NCBI RefSeq assembly: GCF_028389875.1
Contig: NC_084702.1
Span: 59,932,553 to 59,996,552 of the forward strand
Reading direction: 5' to 3'
Length of the DNA: 64,000 nt
Origin: Rhea pennata
Taxonomy: Eukaryota; Chordata; Aves; Rheiformes; Rheidae
Shown here: positions 24,190-37,690 of the stretch, piece after piece
Position numbering within the stretch: position 1 is the stretch's first letter
Layout: the number at the start of each line of letters is the position of its first letter
Notes under the pieces: generated by a model
Seen by the model: only the letters and a program-made list of their open reading frames with translations
What the model was told of the DNA's origin: nothing
The model's database searches: none
Program-made: the position numbers and the translations under genes

Positions 24190-24420
24190 TCAGTCCCCAA
24201 CCTGGAAATGTCCTTGCTGGCGACAGTTTCGGTGGCAGGAAGGGTGAGCCTGCCCGGTCCCCTGGGGTGGGGGGACTTGGCAGCTCACCGCGGTGTCCCC
24301 GGGTGCCCGGCCCCGGCGGTGTCCACGTCCTGCTGTGGGGCCCCTGGGTGCCCGCGGCAGGCGGGACGCGCGGTGATGGGCGTCCTGGAGTGGCTGCGGG
24401 CGGCGGCAGCTGACCACACC
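24190..24420. promoter_or_regulatory. Small CpG-dense block, possible minor CpG island
   Basis: About 230 bases contain roughly 20 CpG dinucleotides by hand count, with words such as CCCCGGCGGTGTCC, CCCGCGGCAGGCGGGACGCG and GCGGGCGGCGGC. The flanks are AT-rich. A potential donor, AGGGTGAGCC, lies near 24239-24248 on the plus strand. Open frames exist on both strands but none has a recognised domain. It could be a small promoter island, an exon of a gene with GC-rich coding sequence, or a GC-biased recombination scar. It is weaker than the block at 18050-18480. Confidence 0.5.
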
Positions 24421-24429
24421 AGCCCTCAC

Positions 24430-27330
24430 AACTGTTTCTGAACAGCCCTATTAACCATTCAGGAACGTTTTTTTCTCTTTTCTTTTTAAATCCACGTTTG
24501 CCTCTGAGTTTTCCTGCAATTCATCAGCTTCCTGAGACTGAGTCCAGTTGTCTCAGGAAATCAGCTGGCTTAGATGTACCTCTGGGGAGCACTCTTGCTT
24601 AGGTGCTTAGTGACAGGCTTTTATTTTAAGTAGCCAGGTCTGGAAAATTTGGAGCAAATCTTAGTTTCCTTAATCTTTTTAGCTCAACTCATCACTGACA
24701 GTTGCATTGTGGGAATGAGGTGTGAACTGCAAAAATCCGTTTTATAAACCCTCAAAACTTGATTTCAAAGGAATCATGAAAGAAGAATAATCATCACTGA
24801 TGAGGTATTATAACTTTCACATGTTCTCTCTATTTTTCTTTTTTCTCCCCACCAGCCTTCTGTTTGGGGGGTAATCCAGGACAATGCAAGTGCTCTGAAG
24901 TAACCTGGTAACTCTTTTCTACCTTTTCTGTACAGAAAAAATACAATTGCCATGGCACACTGTTGATTTTATCCATAAGATTGCTTCTTCCTCCCCTCTT
25001 TTCATTTGGATATTTCCTCAAGTATTTATAAAATTTCTTTGAAATTCAGGCTAAAAATGATAGTAAAGGGTCTTTTTCTTAACTATCTCTTGCGAAGGTG
25101 CTCTTGGGTCTAGGTCATTGACTGCAAATCAGTAACGTTGCTTTGAAAAGAGATAGGCCTAGAAGAGCTTCAGAAGGCCCTACTTGCTAATATTTCTATG
25201 CTATTCTATGGTTTACTACCATTTTAAAGGGAATTTACTGCCTCTGTTCAACGGCACTCAGCTATCTTCCCTCTGCTGTCCCAGCTGCCAGTATCACGTA
25301 ATGATGTTTCCTCTCACCTCTGTGCTACAATATTCTTCTTTTGTTTTGCTCCATGGTTCTGAGTTTTCCTTTCTCAGACAAGGCTGTGTCATGAGATGCA
25401 GTCCCACTATCACCTCCTGTGTCACTCCTTTTCTGGTCGTACCAAACAGCTTGCTTCTGTGGTGAATTTGCACTTATTCACGGCAACTTCATCCATTCCT
25501 CATTACAAGCTTTATCTTTCCTCTCAAACAGCTCCCCTCTCTCACTTATGCCCTTCAAAGTATTTATAGATGTTGGTTGCTTTTTTCTGTCCTCCCTGTA
25601 GCAGATTAGGCAGGCCAACCTCATTTAACCTCGTCTGCATCCTGGTGGCCTTTCTCTGTGCCTTTTCTCGTTTGAGTCAATATTCGCATTCATGACCGAT
25701 ACTGTACGCCGTTCAAGAACTGCTGCAGCCGGTATCTGCTACAATGGCATTAATAATTCTCTTTGGGAAATATATTTCCTGATGCATCCAGGAGAGCATT
25801 TGTTTTGTTTCATGGCTGCATTACACTGATGGTGTAATGGGCAGTCTGGCATTAGTTAATGCCTTTGTCATTCCCCAATGATCATCTGTGGGCTTTTTTT
25901 TCCCCCTTTCCTCTCTCTCTTTTCTTTAACACTTATTTTGCACTTGTATGAATACATTTCATCAGACTTTGTGGTCACATTCATGTGCTCAAAGGCCTGT
26001 TTGGGGAGCAAAAAGAAAGAATCACAGAAAAAAGTGACACTGGTGAGCTGTTCTATTCTCTCTGCTTCTCTGTGTATCTCTTTCTTGCAAAACTCTGCCT
26101 AAGCTATGCAGGCTACAAGCTATTTGAGATGGGAATATTTTATTGTTACTGTCTGTATATTTATTTGGTGTGGTCCTGAAGGTACCAGAATGCATATTAA
26201 AACTCTCTCTGACTCTCTCTTGCACACATGAATGTGCACACAAACACGTGCGTGCGTACCCACACACAGATTTTTACAGAAACTTCCCTGGAGTAAGTTA
26301 CAGTACATTAAGCAGACCCAGAGTGCTTGCAGCAGGAAATTCGTGTTGCTTTCTGGAACTTAGCCCTGAGGCAGTCTTCAGGAGCCAGTTTCTTCAGATC
26401 ATTGTATCAAAAAGTCCTCTCCTCTTAGGGCTTGACTATGGTGAGATGATCATGGAGATTAATTTATTTTCAGTATGTGGATGCTCTAATGTCTGTGTTG
26501 ATTAAGAATATAACAGAGACTGAATTGTTTTATTTTAAAACTGCAATGAGATCAACAAAAAAAAGTAACAATGAAAACTGTTTTCCCTGTGCTGTTTCCA
26601 AACTGCTCTGGTCTCTATATTTTTGCTTGTGTTTATCCTAAAAACATTCAGGTTGCAAGTGACCTTGTTAGATTATATATGTAATATCTATAGTGTAGCA
26701 TCCTGATGTGATGAGTAAGTTCCATGATTTGCCTTGGAAACTCCTGCCTTCCCCTGAAGAAGCAGCGTGTATCAAGTGCCCATTTCATATGGAGTGTAAT
26801 TGCTTGGCAGTAGCTGGAAAAGACAGATATTTTTCTTAATGGTTTATTGACTGAGGAGCTTCGAGCAATACTGACAAACAGTAGGCAAAATTGGTATCCT
26901 GGGACGTATCCTCTAACTTGGTCCAGGTTGTGCCCTTTGAGAATGCTGCCTTCCTATCTCTGTAGGAAACCTTTCATCCTGAACCGCTTTTCAAATTCTC
27001 ATTGGTAAAATCCACACAAATTTAAAAGGCTCAATCTATCTTCTTTTAGGATGAAATGCAACTTCTTCATTGGGATTGAATCTTTGCCTTCAGAGAGACT
27101 AAGAAAATTGATGCTAATTTTCATTATTTCCTTCCCGTGGAAAGGAAACATCATTGAGTTCAGTAGGGCTATCACTGAGTTACATCAAGGTAAATGACAC
27201 TAAAATCAGTCCTCCTGTACGTTCAAACATCACCAATGCATCATCACACCAAACAATTCAGTGAAGAAACCTGCAGGCTCTTGGATTTCTGCAGGAAAGG
27301 CCTCTGCTAAGCGGTTCTAGTGCAAGTTTA
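24430..27330. other. AT- and pyrimidine-rich non-coding DNA
   Basis: No gene was recognised. The region from 25200 to 26000 is rich in plus-strand pyrimidines, which gives leucine- and serine-rich chance frames (for example 25184-25465 and 25419-25601). The mixed CT/CA/GT tract at 26203-26270 is listed separately. Confidence 0.6.
26203..26270. repeat. Degenerate CT/CA/GTGC simple-repeat tract
   Basis: Two copies of ACTCTCTCT (26202-26210 and 26212-26220) are followed by interrupted CA and GTGC dinucleotide words (GTGCGTGCGTACCCACACACA). It is a decayed compound microsatellite, and chance open frames on both strands cross it. Confidence 0.7.
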
Positions 27331-27339
27331 GATACAGCA

Positions 27340-27440
27340 GAGGCTGCTGCCCTTGCCTGCCGCCCGTGCGGAGGGGAGGCCGCTGGGCGCAGCCTGCCCG
27401 GGAGCCCCTCTGCTCCTGGCAGAGGGGGGCCAGGCTCGCC
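27340..27440. other. Short GC-rich patch with a perfect hairpin
   Basis: A roughly 100-base GC-rich, CpG-containing patch in AT-rich surroundings. Within it, CCCCTCTGC at 27405-27413 and GCAGAGGGG at 27419-27427 form a perfect 9-base inverted repeat with a 5-base loop. A bacterial-style terminator is not expected in this genome. It could be an RNA structure in a transcript or chance in GC-rich sequence. Chance frames on both strands cover it. Confidence 0.5.
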
Positions 27441-27529
27441 ACATCCCCGCTGAGTTTCTACCACTCTGGAAGCGCTACTCCTTGCTTCCCCAGCAGCAGG
27501 GTGGTCGAGGGAGCTTACCAAGGGCTGAA

Positions 27530-30500
27530 ATTATAGTTGCTCCTTGTGGAAAATGCTCTGCTTTTTTCTGAAGAGATGTTCAATTCTGCACAAGATCCCA
27601 CAGAAACGAGGTGGTGAAATCGTAGTGCATCACTGACTGACTGCCAGCTGCAGCCCTGGGTGTTTCCCAGGTGGTTTTCTCCTGTACTTTTTCTCTAGTC
27701 TTTTTAAGCTGGAACATACTGTCCTTTCCCATATCGAGTGGTACTTATTTATCAGCATAATTGCATAGACTTCAAGACTGTTCAGACCATTGCTCTGTGC
27801 TTCATAAAAGGGTCTGAATGCCCCTAGCCTAGCACCTACTGAGTAACGTTTCACTCGAGAAGGAGGGTGCCGTGTAGGGCTGGCAACACTTAAGAATTTC
27901 AACCTCCTTGAGGTCTTTAACTGGTTAGCTGAAGCTATGCCACAGCCATTATTGCTGGAGAATTCTGAAGTTTATTTTTCTATTTCATTAATTCAAGACT
28001 CTAAGGAATAATTCAACTGGTGTGATTTGCTTTAAAGGGTAGGATTATTCTAAGATGAGAGTCATTACAAGTTTTCCCTCTGGCTATTCATGTGAAGGTA
28101 ATTTGGACAAAGCTTAGAAGAATGAGAGCTCAGTACAGCACAGGAGGAGCAGAGGCAGGCTATATATATAAGCACTAAACAGTTCCAATTAAAATTTCCA
28201 GGGAGATTAATGCGTATAACCAAAGTCAATCTTCCATCCCCTATGTTTTCTTCCTACTGATGATTAGAATATAAGGTGAATTCTGAATTCAGGTGAGGTG
28301 AACCTTAATATATTAACTTTGTGATGTAACTAAACAGGGCTTAATGGATTGAAACTACTTTGAGGAACCAATGTGTATTTGGATGGATAATTCTTACGCC
28401 ATAAAACTACCTGTCTGCCTGATGGAGTTTACAGTTACTAAGATTCAGGACCTCATTCTACTTGTATTAAATCCAGAAGTATATATTTTGCTAACTATTT
28501 ATTAAAAATAAAAGCCAAAGAGACAATATTACCATGTCTTCAAGGCTGAAATCAGTAGCCTGTAACCAGTGAGAAGAGTTGACAGACAATTGCTGTAGTA
28601 CTACCCCAGTGGCTGTCAGAGGTGTAGAGCCACGTGTGACTGTACTAAGCCATTTGCTAGAGATGGGAACCCTGGCATAGGGCCCTCGGGCTTGCCCATC
28701 GGGATACGGATGAAAAGCAAGTCAGCAAGCTGGCTGCTATTTGATTCGCTTGTTTTATCTGAGAGTCATCCTCTTTCAGGAAAGGAGAGAAGATGAGGAC
28801 TTTTATAAATCTGGAGCAAAAACTCTGTTTAACGACGCTTTCTTGCCATTTCCCTAATTGCTTTATTTAAAGTGCTCCCTGGACCAGGAATGTTTTCTAA
28901 AAATCTCAAATCCCCTATCAACATACCTGATGTTCAGAGCACTGTCTCAGTGGGACAACGGAGAAAATGCCAGTAGAAATAAGTATATAGTCTTGACTTT
29001 CACACAGCTGATAGGGAAAAATTCCCAAAGGATTTTGTTTAAAAATGTTTTCAAAAGTAATGAGAAATAGGAAAAAAGCACGCAAAGATAGAGTGCCAAT
29101 TAATTCAATACCTTTACGAGCTTAGTTTGTATTAAATAGGACTTGCATGCTAAAGAACAACCTGGAGGGATTGGTGTTATTTTAATTTTAATGTATGGGC
29201 GAAAGACTCTAAAGCCTCTGTATTTTAGAACAGAGCATACTTCAAGAATTAATTTCTCTCAGTGAGGTGGACAGAGAATGAAAAGCTGTATGGTTTTGCT
29301 TATAAGCAAAGTTTAAGCAAAAAGGCAGCTAAAAGAATAAATAGGAGCGCATGGAAATATCATCTAAAACTTCAGGTGTCGTTTTGTGACAAGATGAGTG
29401 ATTTTTAAGCATTTTAATTGAATAAATGTTAAAGCGAATGAGTGCTCAACTAACAAAGAATAAGTTTCTAGCAAAGGAGTAAACAGACTTTGTGCATTTT
29501 TCAGTCAGGTCCCAGGGACATACCAAGATAGCCTAAAGCAAACGAGTCAGCTCTAACTGTGGTGTTGGATGGTATGTGCAAGCCGTATTTCTGAAATCCA
29601 GGAAAAGAACAGAACAAAACAACGCCCCACGCCACGCTTCTGCCTCTCTGAGAGGCAGAAAAAACAGCTAAGAGCAAAAGTTCAAAGCAAAACATCGGGG
29701 AAATAATACAAGTAGGGGCCCGTTTTGCAGGTTTGTTCCGAGAAAGCTTAATCCCAGTGCTGTGGGAAAGCCTCAGTCTTCCCCTCTGCCCTCTCTTCTA
29801 GGACAGTGAGTTCCCTGTGCCAGGAGGACAGGCTTTGGCAGAAAATTTCTGCGCCTCGGTCCTCTCTCATTCGGAGCGAGGTCTCAGTGAGGAGTTCAAG
29901 ACTGTTTGCAGGAGAGGAGGCACTTTTGATCCTGCCTTCTCACATCCAACATTTGCCCATACTTAAATGTCCTTCATCTATTCTAAACGCAGTAAAGCCA
30001 TAAAAAAATTCTGAGTGTAAATTCAGGTTAATAAAAATGAAGGTGAGGCAAGCGAGAGCATTCACAGATCTAGGTGAACAATGTCAACACTCAAACTGAT
30101 CCCTCCAAAGAATTTTTTTATACACTTTATCTTAACATCTGACTGCCCCATGGTACTACTGAGAAAGAGGAAGACATCATATCCATCTTGCAGCTAATTT
30201 TATGTTTTTTAATTTTTATATTTTTTACTTTTATATGCAAATACTCCATTTTTAAATTGAGTAAGTGTCTCAAATCTCTCCTGTAAACTGAATATCTTGG
30301 TACATGTGAAGATCAAAATAATTCACCTCTTTCCTACAGATCCAAGAGATCTCAATCTAGTCCTGTACTAGAAATGTTTATAGGCATACAATACAGTACA
30401 TTTTCCACAGCAGTTTGAGAAATCTAAATATTCTACATACAATGTCTTTCCATTCAATTTAACCAATTTGCTTTTTGTGTATGATTTACCTGGTCAGCCT

Positions 30501-33200
30501 TCAGAATTCTTACCATTTTCCTGATAGGATAACAGATTATTAAAATGTTTTTCTGCTTAATGGCATTTGAAATCTTTTCTCCTTTATTGCAGAAGTTGCT
30601 TTTATTGTGGCACTTAAAAGCATCATAATAGATCCATAAGTGATTTTATTTGTAAATTCTGAAAACATCAACTGCAGCTATGTTGGCATGCATTATAATG
30701 CTTTCTTCTATTCATTTTAGCAAATTTATTTATTGCCCATTTTAATAGAAAACGATGCTTCCAGCATATGAATAAATGTGAAATAATAATCACAGATCAA
30801 CCAAGTAGAACAGAGTGTAAAGGCACCAAAAACATTGCACATTGGCTAAAGAACAAAATTACGAGCTACAATAAAAAAATTCTTTATGAAAATAATACTT
30901 CATAAAAAGATGGAAAACCTGATTACAGCAATGCTTATGCCAGTAGAATAGTAATGCCTCTAAAGCTGAAAAAGGCGTGAAACTGTTGTGTGATCACAAT
31001 CACATCCAAAGAATAATTTGATGTGAACTGATAACAACCAAAAACAAGTCAGAGGAAGTAATGTCGTTAATGTGATTATCATATCCAGCAGATTATTCCA
31101 TTTGTGCTCATTATTTCTTTTATTTATTTTTTTTTCTGTACAGAAACCATCAAGCCAAACCCTATATTAAAAAAAAGAGAAATTCTAAATCTACAAAACA
31201 CTTTCTTTGAAACCACGCATTATTTAAAGCCTACATATACGCAAACTACCATTTGTCTCAATAAATAAATAAAACACATTGCCTCAAGGGAATGTTTTCT
31301 TACATATGTTGAGTTATCTTGGAGACCAGAAGAAGACAGGCATACTCTCACTGATGTCATTTAAAATTATAGGAAAGGGGCAGAAAGCCCTGCTGTTAGA
31401 TCCCTTGTACAGCCTTGCATGGCCACTGCCATGTTGCAGCTCCCTGATGAGAAAAGGAGAGAGGACAGACGAGGGCTTGGAGGTATTTCGCTTAGATTCG
31501 TGTTATGTTTCACCTGAGTGGTTACTGTGTGCATCCAGTTCCTCCCTGGGTGCTGAATGAGGCCAGTAAAACATTGTAACATAAAACCCCAAACTCTTTA
31601 AAGTGTGTCTGGGAGGCACAGAAGAGGTGAGTGAAACCGTTCTGGAAAGGAGGGGAAACGGGTCAGGAGGCAGAGGCATGACAAAGCCACATCTTAGTCC
31701 CTCACTGTAAATTAGCTTTTGGCATTACAGTTTTCAGAACATATTTTCAGGCCACAAACACAATTTAAAAAAATATTTCTACCTTCAGCAAAACTTTAGT
31801 CCTTTACATTCCAACATCCTATTTTTGATGGGCTCCTAACTTTTGTCTTTCAGTCCATCACTGATTTTATGACTGTATGGCCCACAGCTGTATTGTGGTA
31901 ATTCTATAAATTTTTTTGAAATAACCAGTTTTATTTTGCTTACTTTCCTAATCAAGTCAGTAAATTTATATGTGGACAAGTAGCAAATTCTTACTGCTGA
32001 ATTTAAGCAAGAAGAATGCCAATCAACACTAGTCACCAGCTTTCCACCCATTAATGCTGCTTAAATGTCCTGCAGAAGCTACAGCTTCCTCTCTCGGAAT
32101 GAGCAAAACTTGTAGGAACTGTTCTGCACTTTCCAATTCTTGTCACAGATGTTCATACAGATACTAAAAAACCTCTTAAAAGGCATTAATACAAACTGCT
32201 TGGAGCAGGACGAGCAGATTGAATTGACTGCTGAATCTCACAAAATACTCTTGCTAAATGAGGAATATCTGAATGGGGAATGCCCCCACACTTCGACAAA
32301 GAAAGGTTAATTATGAAAATCCCCAATAATGTTTCATCTTTCCTTTAAAATTCTCTCCCCAGAGGACTTTCTCGTTATGCGTGGAAGGAACTTTGGTACA
32401 GTCATGTCATTAACTGTATTTTCAAGCATGCATAATTTGTGTAGAAACTATTGCTCCACCCATTACCGTGACTTTCTCTTAAAACGTCGTGCTGCTGCAT
32501 GTGATAATTATGTTTCTAAGCTAGTTAGAAGTTATTTATTGTACTTAACTAGCAAGATCCTATCAGAAAGAGGCCTCAGTTTCAAGAGTGACCAGGCCAG
32601 GCTGGCAGGATGTTGCTCTGGGACACTCACTTCTCTTCTCTGGAGACCACTAATCGGGACCATTGTTACAGAATTGACTTTTTTCCCCCAAAGAAGTGAA
32701 GTAACAAGCTGCGTAACACTGCACACCCATTCCTAAGGGAGTGTGCCTTTAAATGTGTTACCTTAAAAGACAAAACAAAAACCTTTAGAATAGGCATTAT
32801 GAAGAAAAAAATATGTAGGAGAACGGAAGAGCCCTTTCCATCATGAAAAGCTTCCATTTGCCTCCTAATAAGACACAAAGAAATACATTTCCGTGAATAA
32901 TTTGTCTAGCAAGTAAGCATCTTTTCTGAGCTACAGAAAGCTATGTCACAAGCTCTAATGACTCCGTCTTGTTCATTTATAATCTAAATTACTTAGACTT
33001 TTTTTTTTTTTTTAATGTCACTATGAGCTGTTTTCTGTGGGTATGGGATGATCTGAGTCGTACTACTAACAGTGAGCAGTCAGATAGCCGATAGATATTT
33101 GTTGTAAAATTTGGGGAATTTTCAGACATGCCTAGCCCTGGTCTCGCTCAGGTTTCAAAGCAGTAGCACGGTGTCTGTTATGCTGCTCCATTAAAGTGTT
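27530..33200. other. AT-rich non-coding DNA, no gene recognised
   Basis: Nothing identifiable beyond a T15 run at 32999-33013. The open frame at 32329-32736 (135 codons) is the longest in this stretch. It has no domain, and its composition is typical of translated non-coding DNA, so I do not call it. The stretch 30560-31120 is very AT-rich with many TAAT words. Confidence 0.6.
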
Positions 33201-33210
33201 TAGTAACACT

Positions 33211-33234
33211 TAATTAAATTAATTAATTTAATTA
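33211..33234. repeat. Perfect 24-base palindrome of TTAATT/AATTAA words
   Basis: The 24 bases are identical to their own reverse complement and are built only from overlapping TAAT/ATTA cores. It continues imperfectly to about 33243 as TAATTAAAT. TAAT is the core of many homeodomain binding sites, so the tract offers several overlapping potential sites. It is equally explained as a low-complexity AT repeat. Confidence 0.85.
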
Positions 33235-33249
33235 GTAATTAAATGCTGA

Positions 33250-35940
33250 GGCTTAAATATCTGCAGTTCCACAGCAAACAGACAATTTTTAAATCTTTTT
33301 AAACATTAAAAAAGGAAAAAATAAAGAGAAAGCAGAATGTGCAAAATTCAGTGGGCCTTTCATTTTAACAACGCCCTTACTTTCTTTTCCTTTAGCTGTA
33401 AAGCATTTTAGTATTAAAAACAAACCAGCCATTTGATAGGCTTTTATGCAGTATTGAAATAGAAATAACTGGACTTTTTGAGTAAAATAGAAAATAGAAA
33501 AAGTTAATTGAGGTGAACTGCATTCTTGAAGACAAAACCACAAAATCACCTACAAAGCGAAGAGAGAAAGTGCCTTTAGCAGCAGCTCTCACACAAGCTC
33601 TGCCGTTTGCTGCGGCAATCCAAGGTGTTTTTGCTCTCCGCTGTCTACCCTCTCCCCTCTTTGGGGAGCAAAAGGGGATGTGCGCTCGCAGCCCACCCCC
33701 TCCCCAAATCGCAGCCCTATGTTTTAGCTCCAGCCCCCACTTACCATTGGTTTAAACTTAGACGGCAGGCATGCAGACACGAAGGTGCAGACACGCATTT
33801 CCTCAACCATCCCCACGTGGAGGATGTGAAGGTAAAGAGCGAGATGAGCAGTGGGGAGCAGTAATACCTTTAACCCTGATAGGAAGAAGAGCAAAGGCTT
33901 CTCCTTCGGGGCCCTCGCTGGCCACGACGCTGCGGGAGGCAGGCGAGCACAACGTGCGAGCCGAGCCGCTCAAAGATTTGCCGAGCCAAGACTTGGCAGC
34001 AGCATTGGGCTGCTTTGAGCATTGCTTTTCCTCTTCCCGGACAGTAGTGCACAGCCGTCCTGCGGAGCGTGCGGTGCCCCCTGAGCAAGGCTCTTATTAA
34101 ACAGCAAGAGGGAAGCAATAAAACGTGGGGAGAGAAAAGAAGTGAAGAATAAAAGTTCCACATTGGAAATGTTATTTAGGTTGCATCTGGGCGTGGGAGT
34201 AATGCTATGTGGACACTGCTCTCTGGCTTGATTTGGTCAGGATCACGAGGGTGAAGGCTCTGGGGCATCAGACAGTTTTTGACATCCTAGGAAATAATGG
34301 AGATGAGAAAGCTTGCTCTGTCCTGTCTTCTCATCTTCCCGATACTGAAATCAAGCTCTGAACCGTGACAGGAATAAATCATACTCTTCATTTTGCTTGC
34401 TACTTAGGCTCATTTCCAGGAGGCTACTGGGGTCTTTTGATTTCTGGTCCCCCATTTGGTCTTGTTAAACAAGCAGGATGCCATCACCATCTATAGGCTT
34501 TCGAAATTCATAGCTTTGTTTGGACTAATTCGGCTTTTCTGTCTGATTTGCTGAAACCCAGTTTATATTATAGGGAACACTGTGGTTTTACTCTCTGGGC
34601 AGTTGATACACTACAGTAAAGAAGCCAATTCTGAGAAAATTTGGAAAACAAATTCTTTGAATAAGGCAATGGTAACAATCAGCACCTCTGATGCGGCTGG
34701 TAGTACCATTGCTACTAGCAAAAAAAGATGGCAAGAAAAAATGTGAATCCCAGCTACAATGAAAATAATGTCATTGTAATTACTACTAACATAAAGGCCC
34801 TGCTCTTGCAAAGCGCCTCTTGAGTACGAGACGCAGTCTTTCGTAGGGAGTCCCACTGCATTCTGTAAGTGCAGTGGTTTTCAAATTCTTTGCAATAATT
34901 TCATATAGGAAAAAAACAAACAAACAAACAAAAAACTTCCTTTAGCTCTTGCTTTGGTAAATTGCCCTTCAACAATTTGTATCAAGATCTCCCTGCCTAT
35001 ACTTTGTAACAGGGAAAACCACTTGAACTTCTTACATTCAAAGGAAAAATATCCCTGCCACCTTTCAAAGCAAATTAAGACAGTAAATCAAGTGCCCTCT
35101 GTCCTTAGTCCATTAACCCTTACCAGAGCCCAAAGAACTAGAAGATACATCAACTACTAGCAGCAATTATTATCCCATGTTATTTTCAAAAGAGTCAGGA
35201 AATAAATAACAGTATTAATACCTTCTCTCTCTTTATCAGTTGTCTTGAATAATAATTAACAGCTCTACATTTATACTATTTCTAATACCTTTGGAACAGC
35301 TAGACTTTTTTAAAAAAATCTTCATTAGACACCTTCTTCTTTAACTTGTATTTTGATATGAAAAGAAAATTTAAAGTGTTCATCTAGTAATCAGAGCTGT
35401 TTTATTTCTATTGCCTTGTAGTGTTCAGGTTTTTCTCTAATGTTTTAATCAGATGGTTTGAAGGTATGAAAATAATTCCCTGATAATAATTTAATCCACA
35501 TTAAAATAAGCCCAGTCTCACTAAATTTGTGTGGCATGATAGGAAAGTTGAGACTCTGAAAGTCCCTGTGTCTGAGTTTCATTACTCAGTTTTGCCTAAT
35601 CTTGGTTTTAGTTATTGATTCAAAGCTTTGGCTTCAGTGATGGTCTTTTTTTGCCTACTGCCTTGGCCAGTTCAAATTCTAAAGCAGTAAAATCTCACTA
35701 ATTTGAACTTTCTGTGGTTTGTCTACAAATTAAGACTTAAGAATAGCTGAGATGGTGTCTATATATTTGATAAAAACAATCATGTAACACTGGGGAATAT
35801 TAATTATTTTGTTATGCTATCGTATAACTCGAAGTTAATTGTGCCTATCTAATTTAGAAACATAGTGCACCCTGACACAGTGTTCTTGCCTTTGTACTAT
35901 CTTTTAACTGTTTATAGTGGGTTTCCTGGTCAGTTGGTCA
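33250..35940. other. Non-coding DNA with a moderately GC-richer part
   Basis: From 33640 to about 34090 the sequence is richer in GC, with scattered CpG (for example CTGGCCACGACGCTGCGGGA near 33914), but it does not reach the density of the blocks at 18 kb and 24 kb. Overlapping open frames on both strands there (33513-33755, 33771-34100, 33870-34163) have no domains. The remainder is AT-rich with no recognised feature other than the CAAA repeat at 34911-34935. Confidence 0.5.
34911..34935. repeat. (CAAA)n microsatellite
   Basis: About five copies of AAAC follow a short A run. A-rich tetranucleotide tracts of this kind can be remnants of retroposon tails, but no body is recognisable next to it. 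Confidence 0.88.
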
Positions 35941-35943
35941 GAC

Positions 35944-35985
35944 TTTCTTTTCTTTCTTTTTCTTTTTTTTTTTTTTTTTTTTTTT
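35944..35985. repeat. T-rich tract with TTTC units and a T23 run
   Basis: Units of TTTC and TTTTC run into 23 consecutive T residues at 35963-35985. It is either a simple repeat or the complement of a poly-A tail. No identifiable retroposon body is seen on the side from which such a tail would extend. Confidence 0.88.
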
Positions 35986-37690
35986 GAATAATCTGTTTGA
36001 CTATGGCCTTAAGCAAGGGTTTCCAAAGTGGGATACATCATACTCACAGCAGGATGTGCCCCCGCATGTGAACAGGCACTACGACCACTATTAGAAGAGC
36101 CTGAAAGATCTCAGATCATTATGACAGGTACTTAGTGAGCAAGGTCATTTTGACTGCTTAAATTTACAGAGTTGCTAGATTGCCTTACTGATTTAGAGAT
36201 CTCCAGCTTTCTCCTGCAGCATAGCAGGTGCTGAGCAAGTGGGCAGAGGCACGCTTCATGTTATACCCCAAGGAGGAGGGCTGTAGCTGAGGAGTGACTC
36301 TTCTAGCAAGGCACCAGCACAAGGTACAGGCTGTTCTGCTGATTGTCTCCACTCCATGACCACATACGATAGTCACAACTGGTTGACTCAGGACAGAACA
36401 TGGACCAGTTTGTGCTGCTTGTGTGGCAGTGAGGTTCGTGAGGCGTAGGGGAGGCTTGCATCCTGCACCACACACGTAAGAGCTAGAGGGAGAGGAGGAG
36501 CAGGGAGCCCTGTTTTTATTGCTTATCACTCCAGGTTTTTAGTAGTCATTTCAGACAAGGCAATAAAAAGGTGTGTGTGGGGACAACCAAAAAACAGAAG
36601 GCAGAAGTAAACTCCCATAGATTGCTCTTCCAAGGACAGACAGCACAAAGGTGTCCCAGTGAAGACTGGCCTTAAATCCTGTGAGCTTTCTCTATTGGCT
36701 GGGAGCCTTCTCAAACTCAAACCTCCTGGCGTGCAAGAGGCCAATCCCCCACCAAGCTCCTGCTCCAACTCAGGTGAGCAGGGGATCTCAGGAAACCATT
36801 GGGAGACATTTCTGCTACTCGTACATGACAGTCAGGAGGCCTGTTGACAAACCTCCTTTTTCTTAAGGCCTTCAACTCCCTCCTTTTCATCAGCTACCTC
36901 TAGTCATTAAGCCTCATACTGACAAGAAGTTCTGTCTACTTGTTAGGCTCTGTAGCGAGCCTCCCTTCCCCTTCCTAGCCTGCCTTTTCCTTGTTATTAA
37001 CTCCAGCTGGAGGGGCTCCTGCCAGGCACCGCAGTCCTCCCCACTGCAGAGTGCAGCTCTTTCCCACCCTCTTTTTCCAAGGCAAGTTACTGAATAGTTT
37101 TGCACTTCTTCATCTGTACTGTTGCAGGAAGGGGGAGGAGGGTAGGTGATATGTTGAGTAAATGTTATGTAAGGTAGTAGGAAGCTTGTTTTTCATTGAC
37201 TATTAGGTCTCTTTTAGGCATATTGTGCCCTTATGTACACCTTCTTTGATTAATAATGTTTCTTATATATTTCAAATTGCAGTTTCTATACAGAATAGTT
37301 CTGTTGAGTTATATCTTAGAGCGTATATTAATTTGTTTACCTGTATTAGTTATCTTATATTCAGCTCCTTTGTAACTTGCATTACATATGCTAAATGGAT
37401 AATTTTTAAAGCCTTTGCCTCTTCCCCTTTACCATGTTTTCTTCACAACTTAATAAAGGAAATGGTATAAATCTTGAGAAATTATTTTTACAAAGGAGTT
37501 TTTCTGTTTCCTTGGTATTTTTAAATGGCTTGCCCAGCTGCCTTCAGTTTATACATAGTCATTTTGACTGATTATTTCATATACTCTACTACATTTAGAA
37601 AAACTCCACTGTAACCATGGTAACTATTTTTGCTTAAGCACATGTGAGCGTGTGGGTTCATTTTAATTTAGCTAAATAAAATAGGGAAAT

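Noticed and set aside
32329..32736. 135-codon plus-strand open frame
   Set aside because: No domain, no repeat relation, and no splice or promoter context. It lies in ordinary AT-rich DNA.
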